Assembly: GCF_021216655.1 (NCBI RefSeq)
Contig: NZ_CP080437.1
Location: forward strand, 310,001 to 374,000
Length of the DNA stretch: 64,000 bases
Reading direction: 5' to 3'
From: Clavibacter michiganensis
GTDB lineage: Bacteria > Actinomycetota > Actinomycetes > Actinomycetales > Microbacteriaceae
Positions 56,067-64,000 of this stretch are shown here, piece after piece. Each line of letters opens with the position of its first letter. Position 1 is the stretch's first letter. The notes under the pieces are model-generated. The model searched no databases. It was not told where the DNA came from and saw only the letters and a program-made list of their open reading frames with translations. The translations under genes were made by a program, and so were the position numbers.

Positions 56067-57980
56067 GTGACCGACCAGCTCGTCCCCGGCACGCCCGGGC
56101 GCGACCCCTACGGGTCGGCCGCGCCGGGCGCCCTCCCCGCGCCCGTCTCCCTCGGCCCCGCGACCGCGGACGAGCCCGTGGAGGAGGCGCCATCCGCGGA
56201 GTCCCTGCTCGAGGCGCTCGACGACCAGCAGAGGCTCGCCGCCGAGGCGCTCCTCGGGCCCGTCGTCGTGCTCGCGGGTGCCGGCACGGGCAAGACGCGG
56301 GCCATCACGCACCGCATCGCCTACGGGATCCAGGCCGGCGTCTACCCGCCCAACCGCGTCATGGCGCTGACCTTCACCTCGCGCGCCGCGGCGGAGCTGC
56401 GCGGTCGCCTGCGCGAGCTCGGCGCCGGACCCGTGGCGGCGCGCACCTTCCACGCCGCGGCCCTCAAGCAGCTCAACTTCTTCTGGCCGCAGGTGGTCGG
56501 CGGCACGATGCCGCGTCTCATCGAGAGCAAGGGGCGGATGCTCGGCCACGCCGCCGAGTCGCTCCGCCTCCGCCTCGACACGGCCGCGCTCCGCGACATG
56601 GCCGCCGAGGTCGAGTGGCGGAAGGTCTCGATGATCTCCGTCGAGGAGTACGGCCTCGCGGCGCGCACCACGCGCACGCTGCCGCCGCAGCTCGACGCCG
56701 ACCAGGCCGTCGCGCTCCTCCAGGCCTACGAGGACATCAAGGACCAGCGCCGCCAGCTCGACTTCGAGGACGTGCTGCTCGCGACCGCGGGCATGATCGA
56801 GGCGGAGCCATGGGTCGCGCAGCAGGTGCGCGAGCAGTACCGCTTCTTCGTGGTCGACGAGTACCAGGACGTCTCGCCGCTGCAGCAGACGATCCTCGAC
56901 CTCTGGATGGGCGACCGCCGCGACCTCTGCGTCGTCGGCGACGCGAGCCAGACCATCTACTCGTTCGCGGGCGCGAAGAGCGCGTACCTCCTCGACTTCG
57001 CGTCGCGGTTCCCCGAGGCGACCGTCGTGCGGCTGGAGCGGAACTACCGGTCGACCTCGGGCATCACGGAGGCGGCGAACCGGCTGATGCGCGGCCGACC
57101 CGGCGCGCTGACGCTGGCCTCGGCCGACGCGGATCCGGACGGCGACGGCACGGGCACGGCCTCCTCGCGTGCGAAGGGCCGCGGATCCGCCGCCGTCCCC
57201 GGCCGCGGCGAGGGCTTCCGCGCGCCGCAGGTGAGCGCGTTCCCGTCCGACGGCGCCGAGGCGCGGGCGATCGCGGGCGCGATCGCCCAGCAGATCGCCT
57301 CGGGCATCGCGCCCGAGGACATCGCCGTGCTCTACCGCATGAACGGCCAGTCCGCGGTGCTCGAGCAGGCGCTGGGCGACGCGGGCGTCAGCTACCAGGT
57401 GCGCGGATCCCAGCGGTTCTTCGACCGCCCCGAGATCAAGCAGGCGCTCCTCGCGCTGCGTGGCGCGTCCGTGTCCATCTCGGGCGAGCCGCTCTTCAAG
57501 TCGGTGAGCGACGTGCTCCGCGGCCTCGGATGGAGTCAGGCGCCGCCGGAGCAGCCGGGCGCCGTGCGCGACCGCTGGGAGTCGCTCGACGCGATCATGG
57601 GCCTCGCCGAGCGGATGCCCGCGGGCAGCACCTTCCGCGCCTTCACCGACGAGCTGCTCGAACGGCAGGCGGGCCAGCACGAGCCGACCGTCTCGGCCGT
57701 CACGCTCGCGACGCTGCACTCCGCCAAGGGCCTCGAGTGGGAGCACGTCTACCTGATGGGGCTGAGCGAGGGGCTCGTGCCCATCAGCTACGCGCAGACG
57801 CTCGAGGCGGTGGACGAGGAGCGGCGCCTCCTCTACGTGGGGATCACGCGCGCGCGCTCCGGGCTGCGGCTGTCCTGGAGCCGCAGCGGACCGCATCGGT
57901 CGGGGCAGCGGGAGCCGTCGCGGTTCCTGGCAGAGCTCGACACCCGCATCGCGGGTGGGGGCGCGAAGCGCGGCGCGTGA
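56067..57980 (+). CDS. UvrD2-type superfamily 1 DNA helicase
   Basis: A 637-residue 3'-5' helicase, orthologous by position and sequence to mycobacterial uvrD2 (Rv3198c). Motifs: AGAGTGKTRA (I, about 71), LTFTSRAAAEL (Ia), VVDEYQDVSP (II), VGDASQTIYSFAG (III), ERNYRS (IV), TLHSAKGLEWE (V) and RRLLYVGITRARS (VI). It stops soon after EPSRFLAEL, where the mycobacterial protein continues with a tetracysteine and an HRDC domain, so both are missing. An acidic Gly/Ser insert lies around 350-380. Its last 137 bases overlap the convergent cyclodehydratase-like gene. Confidence 0.9.
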   Translation: MTDQLVPGTPGRDPYGSAAPGALPAPVSLGPATADEPVEEAPSAESLLEALDDQQRLAAEALLGPVVVLAGAGTGKTRAITHRIAYGIQAGVYPPNRVMALTFTSRAAAELRGRLRELGAGPVAARTFHAAALKQLNFFWPQVVGGTMPRLIESKGRMLGHAAESLRLRLDTAALRDMAAEVEWRKVSMISVEEYGLAARTTRTLPPQLDADQAVALLQAYEDIKDQRRQLDFEDVLLATAGMIEAEPWVAQQVREQYRFFVVDEYQDVSPLQQTILDLWMGDRRDLCVVGDASQTIYSFAGAKSAYLLDFASRFPEATVVRLERNYRSTSGITEAANRLMRGRPGALTLASADADPDGDGTGTASSRAKGRGSAAVPGRGEGFRAPQVSAFPSDGAEARAIAGAIAQQIASGIAPEDIAVLYRMNGQSAVLEQALGDAGVSYQVRGSQRFFDRPEIKQALLALRGASVSISGEPLFKSVSDVLRGLGWSQAPPEQPGAVRDRWESLDAIMGLAERMPAGSTFRAFTDELLERQAGQHEPTVSAVTLATLHSAKGLEWEHVYLMGLSEGLVPISYAQTLEAVDEERRLLYVGITRARSGLRLSWSRSGPHRSGQREPSRFLAELDTRIAGGGAKRGA

Positions 57981-58731
57981 CCCGTCCCGTCCGGACATCG
58001 AGGACCGCCTGGTGCGCCTGGAGCGCGTTCTCGCCGGTCGTGAGCAGCCGGTCGGCGGGCCGCGCGGCGAGGGCCGCGAGCTCGGCGGGCACGAGCCCCC
58101 GCTCGGATCCGCTGTCGCGCCCGAGCAGCTGGGTCGCGATGGCGGGCCATGCCGGATCCGCGTCCCGGCGCGCGAGGTCGAGGCAGTAGCAGCAGACCGT
58201 CCGCCCGGGCTCGACGAGCGGGCCGACGACGGCGTGCCGGTCGCCGATGACCACCGGCAGGTGCGGCACGTCCTCCCGGGACCAGCGTCCGTAGACGGCA
58301 GGGGCGATGGCGAAGTGCGCGACGATCACGGCGAGGGCGGTGCGCGGATCCGCGTCGCCGGCCATCTGCCGCGGGGCCACGTCGTGCCCGGCACGGGCGA
58401 GGGCGTCGGCGATGCGGTCGGCTGTCGGTCCGCCGCCCACGATCGCGACCGGGCCGGTGCGCGTGCGGCGGGGGAGGTCCTCGTCGCGCGGCGGCAGGAG
58501 CGCGGGCCGCACCAGGTCGAGCAGCTGCGTGACGTGCGCCGGCGTCGCGCCCTCCGTCGCCGCGATCATGTCGAGCCCGCCGCGGCTGATGCCGCGACCG
58601 AGCGCGTCGAGCAGCCGCTCGTCGAGCCGGGACACGGCGCTGAGCACCACGGGCGGACGGTCGACGCCGAGCTGGAGGGAGTCCGGCGTGCGCCAGACGA
58701 GCGGGAGGCGGGGATCGAGTCGGATGGCCAT
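57844..58731 (-). CDS. Cyclodehydratase/ThiF-like zinc protein, no YcaO partner
   Basis: A 295-residue protein. Residues 1-85 resemble the leader-binding region of TOMM-type cyclodehydratases, and residues 93-180 contain a Rossmann-like core (PVAIVGGGPTADRI). A probable zinc site is formed by the CCYC cluster (Cys180, Cys181, Cys183) and CGC (Cys262, Cys264). This matches the E1-like C-protein of thiazole/oxazole-modified peptide pathways, but no YcaO gene or precursor peptide is visible. Mycobacterial Rv3196 is the positional counterpart. Its last 45 codons overlap the end of the UvrD2 gene. Activity unknown. Confidence 0.68.
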   Translation of the reverse strand: MAIRLDPRLPLVWRTPDSLQLGVDRPPVVLSAVSRLDERLLDALGRGISRGGLDMIAATEGATPAHVTQLLDLVRPALLPPRDEDLPRRTRTGPVAIVGGGPTADRIADALARAGHDVAPRQMAGDADPRTALAVIVAHFAIAPAVYGRWSREDVPHLPVVIGDRHAVVGPLVEPGRTVCCYCLDLARRDADPAWPAIATQLLGRDSGSERGLVPAELAALAARPADRLLTTGENALQAHQAVLDVRTGRVTRRASRPHPRCGCRALPGTATAPAAPTDAVRCGSRTAAARSARA

Positions 58732-58817
58732 GGGCGCGCAGAGTGCCCGACGGGCGCGGCTCGCGGGGAGCGCGTCCACAGGTCCGACGCGGTCGAAGCG
58801 CGGCCGGGCGGACGTGC

Positions 58818-58853
58818 GCGAGGCCGGCACCGCGGTGGCGGTGCCGGCCTCGC
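58818..58853. terminator. Perfect 16-bp hairpin terminator
   Basis: Two perfect 16-base arms around GGTG, 20 bases beyond the end of the DUF2342 gene. It separates that gene from the cyclodehydratase-like gene on the same strand. Confidence 0.82.
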
Positions 58854-58873
58854 CGGGTGGTGCGGGTCGGGTC

Positions 58874-60277
58874 TCAGACCGGGCGCGGATCCGTCCCGGG
58901 CGCGTCGTCCGGACCGTCGCCCGGCTCGGTCGCGCGACCCTGGCCGTCCTCGACGGGGCGGCCGGCGTCGGATCCGCTCAGCAGGTCCTCGAGCGCCTGG
59001 TCGACCTCGTCGGGCTCGGGCTCGCCCTGCGTGAGCCGCGCCACGAGCGCGTGCGGCGCGTCGATGTCCTCGGAGGTGGGCAGCACGTCCGGGTGCGACC
59101 AGAGCGCGTCGCGCTGCTCCGCCCCGACGCCGTCGGTGACGGCCTGCCACATGGCCGCGGCCTCGCGCAGGCGGCGCGGCCGGAGCTCGAGGCCCACGAG
59201 CGTCGCGAACGCGGACTCGGCGGGACCGCCCGTCGCGCGGCGGCGGCGCACCGTCTCGGCGATGGCGGACGCCCGGGGGAGCCGCACCGTCGCGGCGGCG
59301 GTCACCACGTCCACCCAGCCCTCGATGAGCGCCAGCATCGTCTCGAGGCGCGCGAGGGCGGCGAGCTGCGCGTCCGTCTTCGGCGGGATGAGGGATCCGT
59401 CGACCATGGCCTGGCGGAGCTCCTCGGGGTTCGACGGGTCGAAGCCCTCGGCGAGCGACTCGAGCCGGTCGGTGTCGATGTGCACGCCCTTGGCGAACTC
59501 CGTGATGGAGGAGATGAGCTGCAGCCGCAGCCAGCGCGCGTGCCGGAAGAGGCGCGCGTGGGCGAGCTCGCGGACGGCCAGGTAGATCTGCACCTGGTCG
59601 TCGGAGACGTCGATCCCCTCGCCGAACGCCGCCACGTTCTGCGGGAGGAGCGCGGCCTGCTGGTCGTCGAGGAGCGGGATGCCGACGTCGCCGCCGGAGA
59701 CGACCTCCGTGGAGAGCTGCCCGACCACCTGGCCGAGCTGCATCGCGAACAGCGTGCCGCCGAGGTTCCGCATCATGCGGCCGGCGCCCGCGACCATCCC
59801 CTGCATCTCCTCGGGCGCGTTCTGCTGGAGCACCTCGGTGAGCGAGTCGGCGATGCTGAGCGCGACGGGCTCGGCGAGCTGGGTCCACACCGGCATCGTG
59901 AGCTCGGTCCACTGCGCGCGGGTGATGAGGCGCGGGGCCACCGTGAGCTGGCTGACGTAGGTGACCTCGTCGAGCCACAGCGCCGCGACCTGGAACGCCT
60001 GGTCGAGCGGGGCGGACGCGGCGGCGGTGACCTGCGTCTGCTCGGCGGCGGCGAGCTGCCTGGCGCCTTCGCGGGCGACCTTCCAGTCGACGCCGTCGCC
60101 GGTGTTGGCGAGCGCGCCCTGGAGCTGCGCGAGGAGCTGGCGGACCATCTCGGGGTCCTGCGGCAGACCCGCGGCACCCGCGAGCTTGTCCGGGTCGATC
60201 TGCCCGTCGGCGCCGAGGAACCGCTCCAGCATGCGCCGGAACTCGTCCTCGGGGTTCGGGGTGGGCTCGTCGGCCAT
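58874..60277 (-). CDS. DUF2342 (zincin-like) protein
   Basis: A 467-residue soluble protein of the DUF2342 family, often annotated as a zinc-dependent metalloprotease or F420-associated protein. The segment YLAVRELAHARLFRHARWL (about 232-250) is the conserved helix thought to hold the metal, but no classic HExxH is visible. Repeated hydrophobic helices suggest a helical protein. The end is an acidic tail. It is divergent from the PDZ-Lon gene, which it also neighbours in M. tuberculosis (Rv3195/Rv3194c). Start ATG with a GGGAG site; a TAGCGT box on the minus strand lies about 60 bases upstream. Confidence 0.85.
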   Translation of the reverse strand: MADEPTPNPEDEFRRMLERFLGADGQIDPDKLAGAAGLPQDPEMVRQLLAQLQGALANTGDGVDWKVAREGARQLAAAEQTQVTAAASAPLDQAFQVAALWLDEVTYVSQLTVAPRLITRAQWTELTMPVWTQLAEPVALSIADSLTEVLQQNAPEEMQGMVAGAGRMMRNLGGTLFAMQLGQVVGQLSTEVVSGGDVGIPLLDDQQAALLPQNVAAFGEGIDVSDDQVQIYLAVRELAHARLFRHARWLRLQLISSITEFAKGVHIDTDRLESLAEGFDPSNPEELRQAMVDGSLIPPKTDAQLAALARLETMLALIEGWVDVVTAAATVRLPRASAIAETVRRRRATGGPAESAFATLVGLELRPRRLREAAAMWQAVTDGVGAEQRDALWSHPDVLPTSEDIDAPHALVARLTQGEPEPDEVDQALEDLLSGSDAGRPVEDGQGRATEPGDGPDDAPGTDPRPV

Positions 60278-60374
60278 GGAGGGTCTCCCGGGGGTCGAGG
60301 GGGTCCGGATCGCGGTGCCGCGGCCGGTGGATCCACGCTAGCCCGCGCCCACGGGAAACCCATCCGCATTCGCC

Positions 60375-60380
60375 TAGGCT
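60375..60380 (+). promoter_or_regulatory. -10 element of the PDZ-Lon protease gene
   Basis: TAGGCT, 109 bases before ATG 60490. On the other strand TAGCGT (60336-60341) could serve the divergent DUF2342 gene. Confidence 0.5.
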
Positions 60381-60489
60381 GAGCCCTCGCGGCTTCCGCC
60401 CGCCGCGAACAGCGGCCGTGAGGGCCGCCCCGACGCCCGTCGTCCGGCCGCCTCCCGGCCCGGCGCGCCCCGACACCGAGGACATCCGG

Positions 60490-61581
60490 ATGAGCCTGTT
60501 CGCCCAGCACGCCCCCCGCGCACCCCGGCCCCCGCGCCGCCGCCGTGTCGGCCGCGTGCTCGCCGGCACCGGCGCCGTGCTCGCCCTCGCGCTCGGCCTC
60601 ATGCCGTCGCCGTACGTCATCGAGCAGCCCGGTCCCGTGTTCGACACCCTGGGCACGAGCGACCACGAGGGCACCGAGCGCCCCCTCATCTCCATCCCCG
60701 ACCGCACCACGTACCCCACCGACGGCAGCCTCGACATGCTCACCGTCAGCGTCGTCGGCAACCCCGCGCAGCGCCCCGACTGGTTCGCGGTCGTCTCCGC
60801 CTGGCTCGACCCGAGCCGCAGCGTCGTCCCCATGGAGGCCGTCTTCCCCGCGGGCCAGACGGCCGAGGATCGCGACGCGCAGAACCAGGTCCAGATGACC
60901 GACTCGCAGCAGGACGCCGTCGCCGCCGCCCTCACCGAGCTCGGCATCCAGGTGCCGCGCACCCTGCAGGTGCAGAGCGTCGTCGACGGGTCCCCGGCCG
61001 ACGGGCCCCTCCGCACGGGCGACGCGATCCGCACGGTCGACGGCGCCGACGTGGTCGACCTCGCCGACCTGCAGGCGCGCGTCGCGGCCGCCGGCACGAC
61101 CACGCCGCTGTCCTTCGGGATCACGCGCGACGGCCAGGACAGCACGGTCGAGGTCACGCCCGCCGAGCGCGAAGGCCGCCCCGTCATCGGCATCGTCACC
61201 TCCACCTCGTACGAGTTCCCGTTCGAGGTCGACATCCAGCTCGACGACGTCGGCGGTCCGAGCGCGGGGATGATGTTCGCGCTCGGGATCATGGACAAGC
61301 TCGAGGAGGGCTCGCTCACCGGCGGCAAGGCCATCGCCGGCACGGGCACGATCGACGCGGGCGGCACGGTCGGCCCCATCGGCGGGATCCGGCAGAAGCT
61401 CTTCGGCGCCGAGCGCGCCGGCGCCGAGTACTTCCTGGCGCCCGCCGACAACTGCGACGAGGTGCGCGGGCACGTGCCCGACGGCCTGCGCGTCTTCTCC
61501 GTCTCGACGCTCGACGACTCGCTCGCGGCGCTCGCCGCCATCTCCACCGGCGGGGACCTGGACGCGCTGCCCACCTGCTGA
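60490..61581 (+). CDS. Membrane-anchored PDZ-Lon protease (YlbL type)
   Basis: A 364-residue protein with a basic N-terminus, one transmembrane helix or uncleaved signal (about 20-42) and an extracytoplasmic part. A PDZ domain lies at about 150-230 (VQSVVDGSPADGPLRTGDAI) and a Lon-type catalytic domain from 240. The catalytic Ser is in GGPSAGMMFA (about 258) and the Lys in GGIRQKLFGA (about 303), so the dyad is intact. Rv3194c is the counterpart. ATG 60490 has a GAGGA site; an open frame reaches back to 60418 without one. Substrate unknown. Confidence 0.87.
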   Translation: MSLFAQHAPRAPRPPRRRRVGRVLAGTGAVLALALGLMPSPYVIEQPGPVFDTLGTSDHEGTERPLISIPDRTTYPTDGSLDMLTVSVVGNPAQRPDWFAVVSAWLDPSRSVVPMEAVFPAGQTAEDRDAQNQVQMTDSQQDAVAAALTELGIQVPRTLQVQSVVDGSPADGPLRTGDAIRTVDGADVVDLADLQARVAAAGTTTPLSFGITRDGQDSTVEVTPAEREGRPVIGIVTSTSYEFPFEVDIQLDDVGGPSAGMMFALGIMDKLEEGSLTGGKAIAGTGTIDAGGTVGPIGGIRQKLFGAERAGAEYFLAPADNCDEVRGHVPDGLRVFSVSTLDDSLAALAAISTGGDLDALPTC

Positions 61582-61655
61582 GACAGCAGGAGGCCGACGG
61601 CGTCCACCGGTGCTCGCGAGGTCCCCCTTACCAGACGGGAACCCCTGATCGCTCG

Positions 61656-61665
61656 CAGGTACCTG
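61656..61665. promoter_or_regulatory. Palindrome at the -35 position of the UPF0182 gene
   Basis: CAGGTACCTG is a perfect 10-base palindrome where the -35 hexamer should be, 14 bases before TAGGAT. Possible operator. Confidence 0.35.
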
Positions 61666-61679
61666 GCAACCGCCCCGCC

Positions 61680-61685
61680 TAGGAT
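61680..61685 (+). promoter_or_regulatory. -10 element of the UPF0182 gene
   Basis: TAGGAT, 36 bases before GTG 61722. Confidence 0.55.
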
Positions 61686-61721
61686 GAGGACTCCGCTGTC
61701 CTACGACTCTGAGGCACATCT

Positions 61722-64000
61722 GTGACTAGCACATCCGCCCGGCCCGCCAGACGGAGCCGAGCCCCCCTCGCCATCACCGCGGCCATCATCGCAGCGCTGG
61801 TGATCGCGTTCTTCATCTTCGCCGGCTTCTACGCCGACGTCCTCTGGTACGACCAGCTGGGCTACCTCGGGGTGCTGCTCACGCAGTGGGGCGCGGGCAT
61901 CGCGCTGTTCCTCGTCGGGTTCCTCGCCATGGCGATCCCGGTGTTCGTCAGCATCCAGGTCGCGTACCGCTCACGGCCCGTCTACGCGAAGCTCAACTCG
62001 CAGCTCGACCGCTACCAGCAGGTCGTCGAGCCGCTGCGCCGCCTCGCCATGTTCGCGATCCCCGCGGTCTTCGGCCTCTTCGCGGGCGTCTCGGCCTCGA
62101 GCGGCTGGCAGCGCACGCTGCTGTGGCTCAACCGCACGCCCTCCGGCACGGTGGATCCGCAGTTCCAGCTCGACACTTCCTTCTACATGTTCGAGCTGCC
62201 CTTCTACCACGCGGTCGTCGGCTTCGCGTCGGCGGTCGTCATCATCTCGATGCTCGGCGTCCTCGCCACGAGCTACCTCTACGGCGCCGTGCGGTTCACG
62301 GGCCGCGAGGTGCGCATCTCCAAGAGCTCGCGCATCCAGATCGCGATCACCGCGGGCGTCTACTTCCTGCTGCAGGGCGTGAGCATCTGGCTCGACCAGT
62401 ACTCGTCGGTGGTCAACAACGCGAACGGCGGGCTGTTCACGGGTGCCGCGTACTCGGACGTGAACGCGGTCATCCCCGGTCGCGCGATCCTCGCCGGCAT
62501 CGCCGGCGTCGTGGCGCTGTTCTTCATCGTCACGGCCGTCATCGGCCGCTGGCGCCTGCCGATCATCGGCACCGCCGGCCTGATCGTCGCCAGCATCCTC
62601 GTCGGCACGGCCTACCCGGCCATCGTGCAGCGCTTCCAGGTGGAGCCCAACGAGCGCGCGCTCGAGTCGCAGTACTACGAGCGCAACATCGAGGCGACGC
62701 GGCAGGCCTACGGCCTCGCGGACATCGAGGAGATCCCCTACGACGCGACCACGGACACCACCCCGGGCGCGCTCCGCGAGGACGCCGCGACGACGGCGAA
62801 CATCCGCATCCTCGACCCCGCTGTCGTGGGCGACGCGTTCAGCCAGCTGCAGCAGTTCCGGCAGTACTACCAGTTCGGCGACAACCTCGACGTCGACCGG
62901 TACCAGATCGACGGCCGCGTGCAGGACACGGTGGTCGCGGTCCGTGAGCTGAGCCCCACCAACACGGGCACGTCGTGGGTCAACCAGCACCTCGTCTACA
63001 CGCACGGCTACTCGCTCGTCGCGGCGTACGGAACGCAGCGCACCTCCGACGGCCAGCCCGTGTTCCTCGAGTCGGGCATCCCCGCCTCGGGTGACCTGGG
63101 GGACTTCGAGCCGCGCGTGTACTTCGGCGAGAACTCGCCCGACTACTCCATCGTCGGCGGACCCGAGTCGGGCGACAAGGTGGAGCTGGACTACCCGTCC
63201 GGCGTCGACGGCGCGGACGAGACGTACACGACGTTCCAGGGCGACGGCGGGCCGAAGGTCGACAACGTCTTCAAGCGCCTCATCTACGCGCTGAAGTTCC
63301 AGTCGGAGCAGATCTTCCTGGCCAACCAGATCAACGACCAGTCGCAGATCATCTACGACCGCGACCCGGCGGAGCGCGTCGGCAAGGTCGCGCCGTACCT
63401 CACCATCGACAAGGACCCGTACCCCAGCGTCGTCGACGGCCGCGTGGTGTGGATCGTCGACGGATACACGACGAGCGACCAGTACCCGTACTCGCAGCGC
63501 CAGGACATGAGCCGCCTCATCGCGGACTCGCAGCAGACGCAGCCGCTCGTGCCGACGGATCAGATCAACTACATCCGCAACTCGGTCAAGGCCACGGTCG
63601 ACGCCTACGACGGCAAGGTCACGCTCTACGCGTGGGACACCGACGACCCGATCCTCAAGACGTGGCAGAAGGTGTTCCCCTCGACCCTCAAGCCGATCTC
63701 GGACATCTCCGGCGAGCTCATGAGCCACCTGCGCTTCCCCGCGGACATGTTCAAGGTGCAGCGCGCGGTCCTCGGCAAGTACCACGTGACGGATCCCGGC
63801 TCGATCTACTCGAACCAGGACCTCTGGACCACGCCGAACGACCCGACCGCCACCACCGAGGCGGGCACCCCGGCGAGCCTCCAGCCGCCGTACTACCTGA
63901 CCATGCAGATGCCGGGTCAGGACGCACCGCGGTTCTCGCTGTACTCGACCTTCATCCCGCCGGCCACGCAGGACACCTCCCGGAGCGTGCTCACGGGCTA
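61722..64000 (+). CDS. UPF0182 membrane protein, 3' partial
   Basis: The first 759 codons of a large membrane protein; it runs off the window. After an Arg-rich start there are about seven transmembrane helices up to residue 300 (for example IAALVIAFFIFAGFYADVLWYD), followed by a long extracytoplasmic region rich in Tyr and Asp. This layout and the FYADVLWYDQLG start match UPF0182 (Rv3193c), conserved in actinobacteria and of unknown function. The frame is open to the end of the window. GTG 61722 is preceded by GAGG at moderate spacing. Confidence 0.9.
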   Translation, partial: MTSTSARPARRSRAPLAITAAIIAALVIAFFIFAGFYADVLWYDQLGYLGVLLTQWGAGIALFLVGFLAMAIPVFVSIQVAYRSRPVYAKLNSQLDRYQQVVEPLRRLAMFAIPAVFGLFAGVSASSGWQRTLLWLNRTPSGTVDPQFQLDTSFYMFELPFYHAVVGFASAVVIISMLGVLATSYLYGAVRFTGREVRISKSSRIQIAITAGVYFLLQGVSIWLDQYSSVVNNANGGLFTGAAYSDVNAVIPGRAILAGIAGVVALFFIVTAVIGRWRLPIIGTAGLIVASILVGTAYPAIVQRFQVEPNERALESQYYERNIEATRQAYGLADIEEIPYDATTDTTPGALREDAATTANIRILDPAVVGDAFSQLQQFRQYYQFGDNLDVDRYQIDGRVQDTVVAVRELSPTNTGTSWVNQHLVYTHGYSLVAAYGTQRTSDGQPVFLESGIPASGDLGDFEPRVYFGENSPDYSIVGGPESGDKVELDYPSGVDGADETYTTFQGDGGPKVDNVFKRLIYALKFQSEQIFLANQINDQSQIIYDRDPAERVGKVAPYLTIDKDPYPSVVDGRVVWIVDGYTTSDQYPYSQRQDMSRLIADSQQTQPLVPTDQINYIRNSVKATVDAYDGKVTLYAWDTDDPILKTWQKVFPSTLKPISDISGELMSHLRFPADMFKVQRAVLGKYHVTDPGSIYSNQDLWTTPNDPTATTEAGTPASLQPPYYLTMQMPGQDAPRFSLYSTFIPPATQDTSRSVLTG

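Overview
This 64 kb window is a stretch of chromosome from a very GC-rich actinobacterium. Gene content, strong G/C bias at third codon positions, frequent GTG starts and TANNNT -10 boxes a few bases before start codons fit the family Microbacteriaceae; a Clavibacter-like organism is my best guess (inference, not proven). I see no insertion sequence, prophage, CRISPR array, tRNA or rRNA. Almost everything is housekeeping core genome, and no gene-free stretch exceeds 300 bases; the longest, 296 nt, is the leader of rho.

Layout. 1-2.4 kb: end of a LacI-type regulator, a transglutaminase-fold protein and a lipoprotein. 2.6-25.4 kb: the conserved actinobacterial run argS, LmeA-like protein, lysA, hom, thrC, thrB, rho, prfA, prmC, (HAD hydrolase), threonylcarbamoyl-AMP synthase, wecA-type transferase, atpI-like gene and the full F1Fo ATP synthase operon atpBEFHAGDC. 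The order matches Mycobacterium tuberculosis Rv1292-Rv1311, except that rpmE is missing between rho and prfA. 25.5-28.1 kb: yaaA and an alkylation-repair group (lrp-type regulator, ogt, tag). 28.3-30.4 kb: an FHA protein paired with a PP2C phosphatase. 30.4-40.4 kb: divergent dapD and dapE, a PIG-V-like membrane protein, DUF3117, an O-methyltransferase, tatB, a LysR regulator with a divergent 40-residue membrane peptide, mrp, DUF1003, an MgtE-N/CBS protein and a 17M-like stress protein. This resembles M. tuberculosis Rv1201c-Rv1234, without sigE/rseA/htrA. 40.4-46 kb: aminopeptidase P, a membrane-anchored EEP phosphatase, a PHP phosphoesterase and a DEAD-box helicase. 46-64 kb: a ferritin-like protein, DUF3107, the helicase-nuclease pair adnA-adnB, an aminoglycoside-phosphotransferase-fold pseudokinase, nudC, a UvrD2-type helicase, a cyclodehydratase-like zinc protein, a DUF2342 protein, a PDZ-Lon protease and the start of a UPF0182 membrane protein. 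This parallels M. tuberculosis Rv3193c-Rv3211.

How the genes work together. lysA, hom, thrC and thrB form one aspartate-family operon, with dapD and dapE of the lysine/diaminopimelate branch elsewhere in the window. rho, prfA and prmC serve transcription and translation termination. The atp genes make ATP synthase. adnAB, uvrD2, tag and ogt are DNA repair. The right end is an envelope/proteostasis cluster of largely unknown function.

The strongest unexplained signals are two sequence-level patterns. The heptamer GGGGGAG occurs 27 times on the + strand against once in reverse complement, whatever the gene direction. The palindrome GGATCC is very frequent, often through otherwise rare codons, but scarce in the atp operon. 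Several core proteins also look degenerate: a kinase-fold protein without its catalytic residues, AdnA without its Walker A lysine, NudC without its zinc cysteines, and UvrD2 without its C-terminal domains. All counts were made by eye.
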